NCBI GenBank assembly: GCA_041653835.1
Contig: JBAZEP010000003.1
Coordinates: forward strand, 13,834 to 77,833
Origin: UBA10183 sp041653835
GTDB taxonomy: Bacteria; Omnitrophota; Gorgyraeia; Gorgyraeales; Gorgyraeaceae
Length of the DNA: 64,000 bases
Direction: 5' to 3'
A program made the translations under genes and the position numbers. Positions 7,653 through 16,841 of this stretch are shown piece after piece (position 1 is the stretch's first letter; the number at the start of each line of letters is the position of its first letter). The notes below the pieces were generated by a model. That model was not told the DNA's origin, did no database searches, and saw nothing but the letters and a program-made list of their open reading frames with translations.

Positions 7653-8896
7653 CTATGATAGAAAATCCCGCGCAAAGTTTTTACGGATTGGGCATAGCTC
7701 CGAAGATATTGGATATACTGGAGCGCATAAAATTCAAAACGCCCACGCCTATCCAGCTCAAAGCTATACCGCTGGCGATCGCGGGCAAGGATATCGTAGG
7801 GATCGCCCAGACAGGTACGGGCAAGACGCATTCCTTTGCCATACCTATGATCCAGATACTGGCCCAGAAAAAAGGCATAGGCATGGTACTGGCGCCTACG
7901 CGCGAGTTAGCCATTCAGATCGACGAGGCGTTCCAGCCGATAGTCAGGCAGTTCGGGATACGCACGGCTTGCCTTATAGGGGGCGCCCCCATGGGCCCGC
8001 AGATCAAGGCGCTTAATAGTAAACCGCGCGTGGTGATCGCGACCCCGGGCAGGCTTATAGACCACATGACCCACTGGAACATAATGCTCGACGACGCGGT
8101 AATGCTGGTAATCGACGAAGCCGACCGTATGCTTGATATGGGTTTTGCCCCCCAGGTGGAAAAGATCCTGCGTTTTATGCCCAAGGAAAGACAGACAATG
8201 CTTTTTTCGGCTACCATGCCAAGGGAGATAATGGAGATAGCCGCCAAATATATGAAACTTCCGGTCAGCGTGGAGATAGCCCCTTCCGGCACCGTCGCGG
8301 AAAAAGTGACCCAGGAAGTATTCGTGGTCAAAAAAGATTCCAAGCTGCGCCTCCTTGACAGCCTTTTGAAACAATATCACGGGCCGGTCCTTTTATTTTC
8401 CCGCACAAAACATAATGCCAGAAAGATCACGCGTTCGATCAGGGGTATGGGGCATAACGCCGCGGAAATACATTCCGACCGTTCCCTGGGCCAGCGCCGC
8501 GAGGCGTTGTCCGGGTTCAAGTCCGGAAAGTATAAAGTGCTGGTCGCTACCGATATAGCGGCGCGGGGCATAGACGTGACAGGGATAGAACTGGTCATCA
8601 ACTATGACCTTCCGGACGACACGGAAAATTACGTGCACCGCATCGGCCGCACAGGCCGGGCAGGCCATAAAGGCCACGCGATATCTTTCGCTACGCCCGA
8701 CCAGAAAAACGATATACGCGATATAGAGAAACTCATGAGGGCATCCCTGCCTATTTCAAAACATCCGGATGTCTCGCATGAACAATTCAGCCAATCCTCT
8801 TCCCAGCAGTCCCCGGATAAAAGATACCAAAAAAACCATTACAGGCAGAAGAACCACGCGCCGCGCCGCGGCAATGGCAATAGATACTACCGTTAA
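7649..8896 (+). CDS. DEAD-box ATP-dependent RNA helicase
   Basis: RNA helicase that remodels ribosomal or messenger RNA. All motifs are intact: Q motif TPTPIQLKAIP, AQTGTGKT (53-60), PTRELAIQ, TPGRLIDH, DEAD (156-159), SAT (187-189), TDIAARGIDV and HRIGRTGRAG near 335. A short Gln/Ser then Lys/Arg/His-rich tail (KRYQKNHYRQKNHAPRR) follows, typical of RhlE-type helicases. ATG at 7649 overlaps the stop of the small zinc protein; a second ATG two codons on is an alternative. Confidence 0.95.
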   Translation: MTMIENPAQSFYGLGIAPKILDILERIKFKTPTPIQLKAIPLAIAGKDIVGIAQTGTGKTHSFAIPMIQILAQKKGIGMVLAPTRELAIQIDEAFQPIVRQFGIRTACLIGGAPMGPQIKALNSKPRVVIATPGRLIDHMTHWNIMLDDAVMLVIDEADRMLDMGFAPQVEKILRFMPKERQTMLFSATMPREIMEIAAKYMKLPVSVEIAPSGTVAEKVTQEVFVVKKDSKLRLLDSLLKQYHGPVLLFSRTKHNARKITRSIRGMGHNAAEIHSDRSLGQRREALSGFKSGKYKVLVATDIAARGIDVTGIELVINYDLPDDTENYVHRIGRTGRAGHKGHAISFATPDQKNDIRDIEKLMRASLPISKHPDVSHEQFSQSSSQQSPDKRYQKNHYRQKNHAPRRGNGNRYYR

Positions 8897-8898
8897 AC

Positions 8899-10008
8899 AT
8901 GAAAGTGTTGATCCAGTTCGAAAAAAAGCCGCTTCTTTTCGAGGATCCGGAATTTATAATAACGTGTTTTGACCCTTCCTTGTTCGCCGCTTGTTTCAAT
9001 GATATAGAGAACGCGCTTAGGCGCGGGTATTATCTGGCGGGCTTCGTGTCTTATGAAGCGGGGTATTGCTTCGAAGAAAAACTTCGGGAAAACAAAAAAT
9101 ACGATTTTCCTCTCATCTGTTTCGGGGCTTATAAGCGTCCCGCCGGGCGCGGGCTCAAACCGCCCGCCGGCCTTTCCCTTGATACCTTTAAAAACCTCAG
9201 GTTAAATATCACACAGGATGATTATTTTTCGAATATAAATACCATACGCGATTACATAGCCGCGGGAGAGGTGTACCAGATTACCTATTGCGTAAAATTG
9301 CTGTTCGAATTCAGGGAGGACCCGTTCTCTCTTTATAACCTGCTTTTAAGGGAACAGCGCGTTCCTTATCCCGCGTACATAGAATCCGATAGCTTTCATA
9401 TCCTTTCATGTTCACCGGAAATGTTCATCAAAAAAGAATCCACAAGGGCGATAACAAAGCCCATGAAGGGGACATGGCGCCGCGGCAATAACGCGATCTC
9501 CGATATCGCCTCGCGCGTGCGCTTTCAATACGACTCCAAGAATAGGGCGGAGAACGTAATGATAGCCGACCTTTTAAGGAATGACCTCGGCAGGATCGGT
9601 TCAGGTATAGATGCGCCCCGGCTTTTTGAAGTGGCGGGGTATAAGACATTGTTCCAGATGACATCCACTGTTACGGGCAGGCTGGAGAAAGACATAAACA
9701 TTTACAAGCTGTTCGCGTCGCTTTTCCCCTCCGGCTCTGTTACAGGCGCGCCCAAGATACGCGCGATGCAGATTATAAAATCACTCGAGCGGGAAGAGCG
9801 CAGGATATATACGGGCGCTATCGGCTATATCACGCCCGCGAGAGACCTTTTCTTTAATATACCTATCCGCACCCTCTTGCTCCGCTCCGGGCATGGAGAG
9901 ATGGGCATAGGCGGGGGCATAGTATGGGATTCCACCCCGGAAGGCGAATGGGACGAAGGTATGCTTAAGGCCAAATTTCTGATTGCATTAAAACCCGGGA
10001 TGCTGTAA
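8899..10008 (+). CDS. pabB: aminodeoxychorismate synthase component I
   Basis: Chorismate-binding enzyme that forms 4-amino-4-deoxychorismate for folate synthesis. Lys190 in PMKGT is the nucleophile that marks PabB, as anthranilate synthases carry Ala there. Further motifs: SKNRAENVMIADLLRNDLG, SLFPSGSVTGAPKIRAM and YTGAIGYITP. Length 369 residues lacks a fused PabA or PabC domain, and neither gene lies next to it. It follows the helicase by 2 nt. Confidence 0.93.
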   Translation: MKVLIQFEKKPLLFEDPEFIITCFDPSLFAACFNDIENALRRGYYLAGFVSYEAGYCFEEKLRENKKYDFPLICFGAYKRPAGRGLKPPAGLSLDTFKNLRLNITQDDYFSNINTIRDYIAAGEVYQITYCVKLLFEFREDPFSLYNLLLREQRVPYPAYIESDSFHILSCSPEMFIKKESTRAITKPMKGTWRRGNNAISDIASRVRFQYDSKNRAENVMIADLLRNDLGRIGSGIDAPRLFEVAGYKTLFQMTSTVTGRLEKDINIYKLFASLFPSGSVTGAPKIRAMQIIKSLEREERRIYTGAIGYITPARDLFFNIPIRTLLLRSGHGEMGIGGGIVWDSTPEGEWDEGMLKAKFLIALKPGML

Positions 10009-10027
10009 AATTTATACATTCGACGAT

Positions 10028-10417
10028 ATGGCAGCACATTACATAGAAAAAAAGATATATTATCACGACACTGACGCGGGAGGCGTGGTCTATTACGCCA
10101 ATTACCTCAGGCATCTTGAAGAAGCGAGGTCGGAATTCTGCCTCTCGAAAGGCGTAGATATCCCGGTTTACAGCCGCGAGGGCGTGCTGTTCCCGGTCGT
10201 GCGCGTGGAGATAGATTACAAGTCGCCCGCCAGGTACGGGGATGTCATCAGGATTTTTACCGCGATTGAGAAAATAGGTTTTTCCTCGATACGTTTCAGG
10301 CAGGAGATAAAAAAAGGGGAACTTACCCTGGTGAACGCGATGACGGTATTGGCGTGTGTCAACGAGGCAATGAAACCCATAGCCATGCCGGACAGGATAA
10401 AAAAGGAGCTCGCATGA
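10028..10417 (+). CDS. ybgC: YbgC-like acyl-CoA thioesterase
   Basis: Hotdog-fold 4-hydroxybenzoyl-CoA-type thioesterase. The signature YYHDTDAGGVVYYANYLRH (11-29) holds the catalytic Asp16. Length 129 is normal. In proteobacteria this gene heads the tol-pal cluster; here two other genes separate it from an ExbB/TolQ pair. Its stop overlaps the next start (ATGA). Confidence 0.92.
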   Translation: MAAHYIEKKIYYHDTDAGGVVYYANYLRHLEEARSEFCLSKGVDIPVYSREGVLFPVVRVEIDYKSPARYGDVIRIFTAIEKIGFSSIRFRQEIKKGELTLVNAMTVLACVNEAMKPIAMPDRIKKELA

Positions 10418-10887
10418 ACATATTCAATATATCGGAAATAGTGGAACTCGGGATAGAGAAAGAGAAGAAGAGAAGGGATTTTTACAGCCTTTGCGCGGAG
10501 AGATTCAAGGGAAATAAAGAGATAGGGGAACTCTTCGGTAAATTAAGGGATTGGGAAGAAACTCACATCGAAAAATTCAGCGGCATAAAGGCTTCCATAA
10601 AAGAAGCGCCTGAGACAGAGAGTTATGAAGGCGAGATGAGTTCTTATATGCAGGCGCTCCTGGACGACAAGCTTTATAAAGAAGTCTCTCCTGAGAGATT
10701 CAGCGCCAGCGTAAAGACGGCGCTGGACGCTATTTCATACGGCATAGGGTTCGAGAAGGATTCCATTATATTTTTTAACGAGTTGATAAATTTTACAGCG
10801 GACTCCAGGAAAGAGATCGTAAAGAAACTTATAGACGAGGAGAAACAGCATATTATCTATCTCGCGCTTTTGAAACAAAAGATATGA
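10414..10887 (+). CDS. ferritin-like (rubrerythrin-type) diiron protein
   Basis: A four-helix protein of 157 residues. Carboxylate/His motifs sit at the expected spacing: LGIEKEKKRRDFY, DWEETHIEKF, GFEKDSIIFFNEL and DEEKQHIIYL. Start chosen at ATG 10414 because of AAAGGAG at 10402-10408 and the ATGA overlap with the thioesterase. No rubredoxin domain is attached. Probable role in peroxide or iron handling (inference). Confidence 0.82.
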   Translation: MNIFNISEIVELGIEKEKKRRDFYSLCAERFKGNKEIGELFGKLRDWEETHIEKFSGIKASIKEAPETESYEGEMSSYMQALLDDKLYKEVSPERFSASVKTALDAISYGIGFEKDSIIFFNELINFTADSRKEIVKKLIDEEKQHIIYLALLKQKI

Positions 10888-12221
10888 AAGATCTGATCTG
10901 GAGATTTTTTAAACTCAAGGAGCTGGGCACTAATATACGCGTGGAGGTGGTGGCGGGCATCACCACTTTTATGACAATGGCGTATATAATATTTGTGAAC
11001 CCGGCCATGATCTCGCAGACAGGCATGGATTTCGGTTCAGCCATGGCAGCGACCTGTGTATCAGCCGCCATAGCCACTATTATAATGGGATTGTACGCCA
11101 ACTATCCTATCGCGCTCGCTCCGGGTATGGGTGAAAACGCGTTCTTTACCTACACCGCGTGTATTACGATGGGCATCCCGTGGCAGACCGCGCTCGGATG
11201 CGTTTTTATAAGCGGGCTCGTTTTTATAATATTGACGCTGGTCAGGATGAGGCAGTTATTGATCGAAGCGATACCCGCCTCTATGAGATACGGGATCGCG
11301 GCCGGCATAGGCCTGCTTATCGCTTTTGTCGGGCTTATGGATGCCGGGTTTGTCAAGGCGCATCCCGCGACCCTGGTCACAATGGGCGATATCACAAGCC
11401 TTCCGTGTATCCTCGCGATGGCAGGGCTCGTGGTAACAGCTACGCTCCTGATCAAAAAGATCAAAGGGGCGATATTATGGGGGATATTGATTACGGCGCT
11501 TATAGGCATGTTCCTGGGGGTGGTAAAATACCAGGGTGTTGTATCCGCCCCTCCTTCGATGGCTCCTACTTTTTTAAAAATGGACATCGCGGGGGCGTTC
11601 AACATGGGCCTTTTGTCCGTGATATTCATATTCTTGTTTATGGATCTTTTTGATACCGTAGGTACGCTCGCGGGCGTGGCGGAGATAGGCGGTTTTATGA
11701 AGGCGGGTAAACTGCCGCGCGCGGGAAAGGCATTGCTCAGCGACGCGGTAGGCACATGCGTGGGCGCGGCGTGCGGTACTCCCACAGTAACGAGTTATGT
11801 CGAAAGCGCGTCAGGCGTAGCGAGCGGCGGCCGTTCAGGGCTGGCGAATATCGTGACAGGCATGGCGTTCCTGGCGGCTTTATTTTTCTTCCCGCTTATA
11901 AAAATGATAGGCGGCGGATATGTTACGAATAGCGGGGGGCTTCTCCACCCGGTTACCGCGCCGAGCCTTATAATAGTCGGAAGCATGATGCTGCGCTCGA
12001 TAAATAAGATCGATTGGCATGATTACTCGGAGTCTATACCGGCGTTTTTGGTAATTTTGATAATGCCTTTCACTTTCAGCATCGCCACAGGCGTCGCGTT
12101 CGGTTTTATAAGTTACAGCGCCCTTAAGTTATTCACGGGCCGCGGCAGGGAAGTATCATGGTTTGTGTATCTTTTATCGGCGTTATTCATCCTGAGGTTT
12201 TTTTATCTAAAGTCTTTATGA
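10884..12221 (+). CDS. NCS2-family purine permease (AzgA/PbuG-like)
   Basis: An integral membrane protein with about 12 hydrophobic segments, 445 residues. The motifs ANYPIALAPGMGENAFFTYT, DLFDTVGTLAGVAEIGGF and GTPTVTSYVESASGVASGGR are those of the adenine/hypoxanthine/guanine branch (AzgA-like) of nucleobase:proton symporters. The start overlaps the preceding stop (ATGA). Exact substrate not assignable. Confidence 0.88.
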   Translation: MKDLIWRFFKLKELGTNIRVEVVAGITTFMTMAYIIFVNPAMISQTGMDFGSAMAATCVSAAIATIIMGLYANYPIALAPGMGENAFFTYTACITMGIPWQTALGCVFISGLVFIILTLVRMRQLLIEAIPASMRYGIAAGIGLLIAFVGLMDAGFVKAHPATLVTMGDITSLPCILAMAGLVVTATLLIKKIKGAILWGILITALIGMFLGVVKYQGVVSAPPSMAPTFLKMDIAGAFNMGLLSVIFIFLFMDLFDTVGTLAGVAEIGGFMKAGKLPRAGKALLSDAVGTCVGAACGTPTVTSYVESASGVASGGRSGLANIVTGMAFLAALFFFPLIKMIGGGYVTNSGGLLHPVTAPSLIIVGSMMLRSINKIDWHDYSESIPAFLVILIMPFTFSIATGVAFGFISYSALKLFTGRGREVSWFVYLLSALFILRFFYLKSL

Positions 12222-12233
12222 GGAGGTGTTGAG

Positions 12234-12863
12234 ATGGGAATGTTCCAGTTGATTTCTAACGGCGGCGTCACAATGTATGTCCTTATATTGTGTTCAATAA
12301 TATCCATAGCCATTATAATAGAGAGGGTCTTGTATTATAACAGGCGGTCCAGGGTCAGGAGGGAAGATTTCATGACGGATGTCAAGAACCAGCTGGCCCG
12401 GGATAATATAAGGCACGCGATGACCATGTGCGCGGGTATGTGTACCGACGCGAATACGCCGTTCGCCAATGTGATGTGCGCCGGCCTGAACGCTTACGGC
12501 AGGGGGGAGAAAGAGATATCGAGCGCCATGGAGAGGTGCATTGTCGTGGAGACTAATATGCTGAGCCGTTTCACGTCGGTAGTCGGCACCATAGGAAGCA
12601 CCGCTGTCTATATAGGGCTTTTCGGCACGGTGCTCGGGATAATAAGGGCTTTTCATGACATCTCAAGGGCAGGTTCGGGCGGCATAAGCGTGGTCATAAA
12701 CGGCATATCCGAGGCGCTGATATGTACCGCCGCGGGTTTATGCGTCGCGGTGCCCGCGGTTATCGCGTATAATTATTTTATAAAAAAGATAGATAATTTT
12801 GTGGCGGACATGGAGTTGTGCGCTTCCGAGACGCTGGATATTATTTCCAGCAAACAAAAATGA
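12234..12863 (+). CDS. MotA/TolQ/ExbB proton channel protein
   Basis: Three transmembrane segments (about 10-30, 120-142 and 162-185) with a large cytoplasmic loop. The TM2-TM3 region FTSVVGTIGSTAVYIGLFGTVLGII and GISEALICTAAGLCVAVPAVIAYNYF matches the family. With the ExbD/TolR partner it would form the proton-driven stator that energises TonB or Tol systems. AGGAGG precedes the ATG. No TonB, TolA or TolB gene is seen, so ExbB versus TolQ is open. Confidence 0.9.
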   Translation: MGMFQLISNGGVTMYVLILCSIISIAIIIERVLYYNRRSRVRREDFMTDVKNQLARDNIRHAMTMCAGMCTDANTPFANVMCAGLNAYGRGEKEISSAMERCIVVETNMLSRFTSVVGTIGSTAVYIGLFGTVLGIIRAFHDISRAGSGGISVVINGISEALICTAAGLCVAVPAVIAYNYFIKKIDNFVADMELCASETLDIISSKQK

Positions 12864-13267
12864 ACACACGCCCTGCAAGACAAAGAGTGGTATCCGAGAT
12901 AAACATAACGCCTTTTACCGACGTCATACTCGTTTTGTTGATAATATTCATGATAACCACGCCCCTGATCCTCCAGTCCAGCATAAAAGTGAATCTCCCT
13001 GAGGCGGCAAGCGGAAAGCCTTTTACGGGCGCCAGGCAGATAAACATAACCATCTCGAACGATAACGCGGTATATCTCGACAATAAACTTGTTACGAGAA
13101 AACAACTGCGCTCGGCTGTTGCGGCCGCCCACAAGGATAATCCTAACCTTGAGGTTATACTCTTTTCGGATAAGATGGTAAAATTCAGGAATATCGTGTC
13201 TGTTCTGGACGACCTTAATGAGTTAGGTATAAAGAACCTTAATATAGCCGCGAAAGTGGAACAATAG
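12860..13267 (+). CDS. ExbD/TolR biopolymer transport protein
   Basis: One N-terminal transmembrane helix with the proton-carrying Asp21 in INITPFTDVILVLLIIFMIT, then a periplasmic domain ending ELGIKNLNIAA. 135 residues. The start ATG at 12860 overlaps the ExbB stop (ATGA) and gives the usual short cytoplasmic lead. It may energise the TonB-dependent receptor encoded 1.7 kb downstream on the other strand (inference). Confidence 0.9.
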   Translation: MNTRPARQRVVSEINITPFTDVILVLLIIFMITTPLILQSSIKVNLPEAASGKPFTGARQINITISNDNAVYLDNKLVTRKQLRSAVAAAHKDNPNLEVILFSDKMVKFRNIVSVLDDLNELGIKNLNIAAKVEQ

Positions 13268-13278
13268 GAGACATTGCC

Positions 13279-13557
13279 ATGAAAAAAGAGCTATCCTTTA
13301 TAACGGTAATAGGCAAGGACAAAAAAGGCATTGTCGCGAAGATATCCAATCTTTTGTACAGGAATAATATAAATATCGAGGATATAAACCAGAAGGTAAT
13401 AGAAGGACTTTTTGTGATGACTATGCTCGTGGATGTCGCCGGGTATAAACGTTCCATGCGGGAATTGAATTCGGCGCTCGAAAGAATAGGGAAAGAGCTG
13501 AAACTTAAGATACAATTACAGCACGAGAATATCTTTAAAATGATGCACAGGGTATGA
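13279..13557 (+). CDS. ACT domain protein, UPF0237 family
   Basis: A stand-alone ACT domain of 92 residues, opening with ITVIGKDKKGIVAKISNLLYRNNINIEDINQ, the ligand-binding turn of ACT modules. The family pairs with UPF0210 genes in many bacteria and archaea and is thought to sense a small ligand, perhaps an amino acid. The partner begins 4 nt downstream. Confidence 0.88.
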   Translation: MKKELSFITVIGKDKKGIVAKISNLLYRNNINIEDINQKVIEGLFVMTMLVDVAGYKRSMRELNSALERIGKELKLKIQLQHENIFKMMHRV

Positions 13558-13561
13558 TGAT

Positions 13562-14920
13562 ATGGCTATAACGGTAGACGAGGTTTTTGAGACTTCCAGG
13601 ATGATACTTTACCAGAACCTTGATATCAGGACGGTTACGCTTGGTATTAACCTGAAAGACTGCGTGGATTCCGATTTCAGGGCATTCAAGAAAAAGGTAT
13701 ATACCAAGGTCCTTAAAAACGGCTCTGTCCTGCTCAAGCAGGCGGAAAAACTGGAATTGAAATACGGTATCCCTATCGTGAATAAGAGGATATCCGTTAC
13801 CCCCGTGAGTCTTATCATGGAGGCCCACCTGCGCAAAGACAGGTTTCTGGAGATGGCGCTTACGCTTGACAGGGCCGCGGATAACGCGGGCATTGATTTT
13901 ATAGGAGGTTTCGGGGGCCTTTGCCAGAAAGGCATTACGCGTTCGGATAAAATGTTGCTCGAAGTCTTGCCGGATGTTTTGTCGAAGACGAGGCATGTAT
14001 GTTCTTTCCTCAATGCCGGCTCGAACGTAAGCGGCATGAATCTAGACGCCGTGAACCTGCTGGGAGCGATGCTTAAAAAAACAGCGGCGAAGACCAGGAA
14101 CGGTTCGGGCTGCGCGAGGTTTGTGGTGTTCGTGAACGCGCCCGAGGACAATCCTTTTATGGCAGGCGCTTTTCACGGCGTGGGGGAAGGGGATTTCGCC
14201 CTGAACATAGGCATAAGCGGCCCGGGCGTGGTAAGAAGCGTCGTGGAAAAAAACAAGGACTGCGGCCTGACAGAATTGTCCGAGGTGATAAAGAAGACGG
14301 TTTTCAAGATAACGAGGGCGGGCGAGCTCATCGGCAGGGAGCTCGCGGCGAACCTTAAAATCCCATTTGGTGTTGTGGATATTTCACTGGCATCCACCAC
14401 GAATAAAGGCGATTCCGTGGCGGATATAATAAAGGCGTTCGGCATCGAGAGTATAGGCGCTCATGGCTCCACGCTGGCGATAGCGCTGTTGATGGACGCC
14501 GTAAAAAAAGGCGGTGCAATGGCGAGCGGGAATGTGGGAGGCCTGAGCGGCACGTTCATACCTGTAAGCGAGGACATGGGCATGGTGGAAGCGGTAAAAA
14601 AGAAATCCCTCAGCCTGGATAAGCTGGAGGCCCTTACCGCTGTCTGTTCAGTAGGCCTGGACATGGTGGCGATACCCGGGGATACGCCGGAAGAAACCAT
14701 AAACGCCATAATCGCGGATGAATTAAGTATAGGTATAGTGAATAATAAAACTACGGCTGTAAGGCTTCTGCCTATGCCCGGGAAAAAGCCCGGGGATGTG
14801 GTGAAACTCGGGGGCCTCCTGGGCGAGGCGCCTGTAATGAGCGTAAATAAATATTCTTCGAAGGATTTTATGAAAAGGGGCGGCAGGCTTCCCGCGCCTG
14901 TCACTAGCCTCCGCAACTAA
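13562..14920 (+). CDS. UPF0210 (DUF711, PFL-like) family protein
   Basis: A 452-residue protein of the DUF711 family, related in fold to pyruvate formate-lyase-like barrels but with no established reaction. Recognisable conserved pieces: DNPFMAGAFHGVGEGD, INIGISGPGVV-like LNIGISGPGVVRSVVEKN, VDISLASTTNKGDSVADI and SVGLDMVAIPGDTP. It forms a two-gene unit with the ACT protein. The stop is 3 nt before a 39-nt palindrome. Confidence 0.88.
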   Translation: MAITVDEVFETSRMILYQNLDIRTVTLGINLKDCVDSDFRAFKKKVYTKVLKNGSVLLKQAEKLELKYGIPIVNKRISVTPVSLIMEAHLRKDRFLEMALTLDRAADNAGIDFIGGFGGLCQKGITRSDKMLLEVLPDVLSKTRHVCSFLNAGSNVSGMNLDAVNLLGAMLKKTAAKTRNGSGCARFVVFVNAPEDNPFMAGAFHGVGEGDFALNIGISGPGVVRSVVEKNKDCGLTELSEVIKKTVFKITRAGELIGRELAANLKIPFGVVDISLASTTNKGDSVADIIKAFGIESIGAHGSTLAIALLMDAVKKGGAMASGNVGGLSGTFIPVSEDMGMVEAVKKKSLSLDKLEALTAVCSVGLDMVAIPGDTPEETINAIIADELSIGIVNNKTTAVRLLPMPGKKPGDVVKLGGLLGEAPVMSVNKYSSKDFMKRGGRLPAPVTSLRN

Positions 14921-14923
14921 CCC

Positions 14924-14962
14924 TAATGTCACATTTAAGACAGTGTCTTAAATGTGACATTA
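14924..14962 (+). repeat. 39-nt palindrome, family A copy 1
   Basis: Left arm TAATGTCACATTTAAGACA, centre G, right arm its exact complement. It fills the gap between convergent genes: 3 nt after the UPF0210 stop and 1 nt before the TonB-receptor stop. It could act as a bidirectional terminator, though no T-run follows. Confidence 0.95.
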
Positions 14963-14963
14963 G

Positions 14964-16751
14964 CTACCATTTTACAGTTACGCCTCCCTGTATCCACCTG
15001 CCGGGCTGTATGACGCCCGCGACTTCGCTGTAATCCGTATCCGTAAAATTATCTATTTTTATAAAAGGCTCTATGGTAGTTTTATTGTTTTTAAGCGCCC
15101 TGGAGATATGGATATTTCCTATGAAATATGTTTCCCCGAATTTTCTTTCGTTGTAGGAGAATTGCCATCCTATATTTACGCCCCTGACCTCGTGCCCGAG
15201 CTCGAGAGTCAACTGGTGTTTTAAGATATCAAGGCCGTATTTAGACAGGAATCCCTCGTTATCTTTATCCGCTTCCATGTAGGTATAAGAAAAAGAGGTT
15301 TCTTTGACGCATGCCCTTAATTCCACGCCTTTAAAATCCACCCTGCCGATATTGGATGCCTGCCAGACATCATTAGTGGTCGGTCTTGTATAATCTATAA
15401 GATTTTTAACCCTGCGCGTAAAGGCGTCGCATTCGATCTTGATGTTATCGCGGACAGCCGCCTCGAATCCGGCGCTGTAACTGTCTGATTTTTCAACCTC
15501 GAGATTGGGGTTTCCTTTATTGGCGGGGTCGGAATAATATAATTCGGTAAAACTAGGCCCCCTGAAGGCATGGCCGAAGGAAGATTTTATTTTAAGTTTA
15601 TTGTCTATCAGCCAATAACCCAAGCCCGCGTCAAAAGAGTTCTGGTATGACCAGTTCTGGAAATGGTCGAGCCTGAACCTGGCGGATGGCTCGAACTTAT
15701 TGCCCGGATATGGGGCGAAACCCGCGAAACAGGCCTCGTTCATTCTCGTATTTTTGCCGAGGTTCGTGGAGTTTATCGTGTCCCTGGCTATTTCGAATCC
15801 GCTTTGTATCTCGCCGTATGTCATCGGCAAGTTTATCCCGGAATGGAACCCGTATGAATAAGAGGTATGCGTATTGCGGGAGAATTCAGGTTCATTTCTT
15901 TTCAGGATGAATTTATCATGGTGCCTGCGCAGGAAAACAGAATTTTTAAGGCCGTAAGAGCACATGTCCGAATCAACGCCTGTTTTTATAAATAATGTTT
16001 TGGTGTGTTCTTCCTCTTCATTGAAAAGATTGGAATAAAAACTGTCCGCCCCATAGTCTTTATCCTGGTAACCGGCTAAGAGGTCGAATGAATTATCCTG
16101 CCAGTCTTTATTGAACATATATGAATAGGTCTGGTAATCGAAGTCTGTATTGGGCCTGGCGCCGTTCGATGTCTTGTGCTCGAACGAGAAATTGCTGAAA
16201 TGGTCTTTTTCCGGCATCGCGCAGGAAAACGCCTGCCCGTACAGCGCGTGTTCCCCGGCCAGTGTTTTTATAATCACGGATTTTTTTAAAGGCTTTTTGG
16301 TGACGATATTTATACCGCCTGCCAGCGCGCCCGCGCCGTACATAGAGGAAGAACCCTGCTTCATTACCTCGATCCTTTCTATATCCAGGCTGGTGAGGGG
16401 GATGTCCAGGTTGTAATGGCCTGTCTGCGGGTCGTTTATCCTTATGCCGTCTATGAGGATGGCTGACTGTTCGTAAGTGGCGCCTCTTATGGAGAGGTCT
16501 CCCTGCAGTCCGGAAACACCGCGGTAGCGGAGATCCACGCCCGGAACGCACTTTAAAATATCAGGAAGGGAGTCCGCGTGTTTTCCGGCGATGTCCTGGC
16601 TGCGTAGTGTCTGGCAGGGGTAGTTCCGGTTTTCATTCGCGGCGGGACCGCCCGTTACCACTATCTTTTCCAGTGTATAGTCCTCGTCAGCGAAACAAGA
16701 GAGGCAGAATATCAGGTTTATCCCCGTTATAATAATCAGTCTCATGTCCAT
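14964..16751 (-). CDS. TonB-dependent outer-membrane receptor (BtuB/CirA-like)
   Basis: 595 residues. A signal peptide (LIIITGINLIFCLSCFA) leads to a TonB-box-like LEKIVVTGG, a plug domain with DILKCVPGVDLRYRG, LSIRGATYEQSAILIDGIR and ERIEVMKQGSSSMYGAGALAGGINIVTK, and a 22-strand barrel (SFGHAFRGPSFTELYY, PNLEVEKSDSYSAGFE). It ends in TVKW with the usual aromatic last residue. The overall pattern resembles cobalamin or siderophore receptors; no riboswitch or Fur-like site is seen, so the ligand is unknown. A second ATG two codons in is an alternative start. Confidence 0.92.
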   Translation of the reverse strand: MDMRLIIITGINLIFCLSCFADEDYTLEKIVVTGGPAANENRNYPCQTLRSQDIAGKHADSLPDILKCVPGVDLRYRGVSGLQGDLSIRGATYEQSAILIDGIRINDPQTGHYNLDIPLTSLDIERIEVMKQGSSSMYGAGALAGGINIVTKKPLKKSVIIKTLAGEHALYGQAFSCAMPEKDHFSNFSFEHKTSNGARPNTDFDYQTYSYMFNKDWQDNSFDLLAGYQDKDYGADSFYSNLFNEEEEHTKTLFIKTGVDSDMCSYGLKNSVFLRRHHDKFILKRNEPEFSRNTHTSYSYGFHSGINLPMTYGEIQSGFEIARDTINSTNLGKNTRMNEACFAGFAPYPGNKFEPSARFRLDHFQNWSYQNSFDAGLGYWLIDNKLKIKSSFGHAFRGPSFTELYYSDPANKGNPNLEVEKSDSYSAGFEAAVRDNIKIECDAFTRRVKNLIDYTRPTTNDVWQASNIGRVDFKGVELRACVKETSFSYTYMEADKDNEGFLSKYGLDILKHQLTLELGHEVRGVNIGWQFSYNERKFGETYFIGNIHISRALKNNKTTIEPFIKIDNFTDTDYSEVAGVIQPGRWIQGGVTVKW

Positions 16752-16755
16752 TCCT

Positions 16756-16794
16756 TAAGGGAACATTTATGACAGTGTCATAAATGTTCCCTTA
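16756..16794 (+). repeat. 39-nt palindrome, family A copy 2 (variant arms)
   Basis: Left arm TAAGGGAACATTTATGACA, centre G, right arm fully complementary. The core ATTTAWGACA is kept while the outer nine bases differ from copy 1, with matching changes in the other arm. It lies between the rlmD-like gene and the receptor gene, both on the minus strand. Confidence 0.93.
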
Positions 16795-16841
16795 TTATAT
16801 ATGGCAGGGTGTATATTGTAAACTTAATTTTATATAGTAGT

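Noticed and set aside
16752..16841. Cobalamin riboswitch before the TonB-dependent receptor
   Set aside because: The 90-nt gap holds the palindrome and AT-rich sequence but no B12-box.
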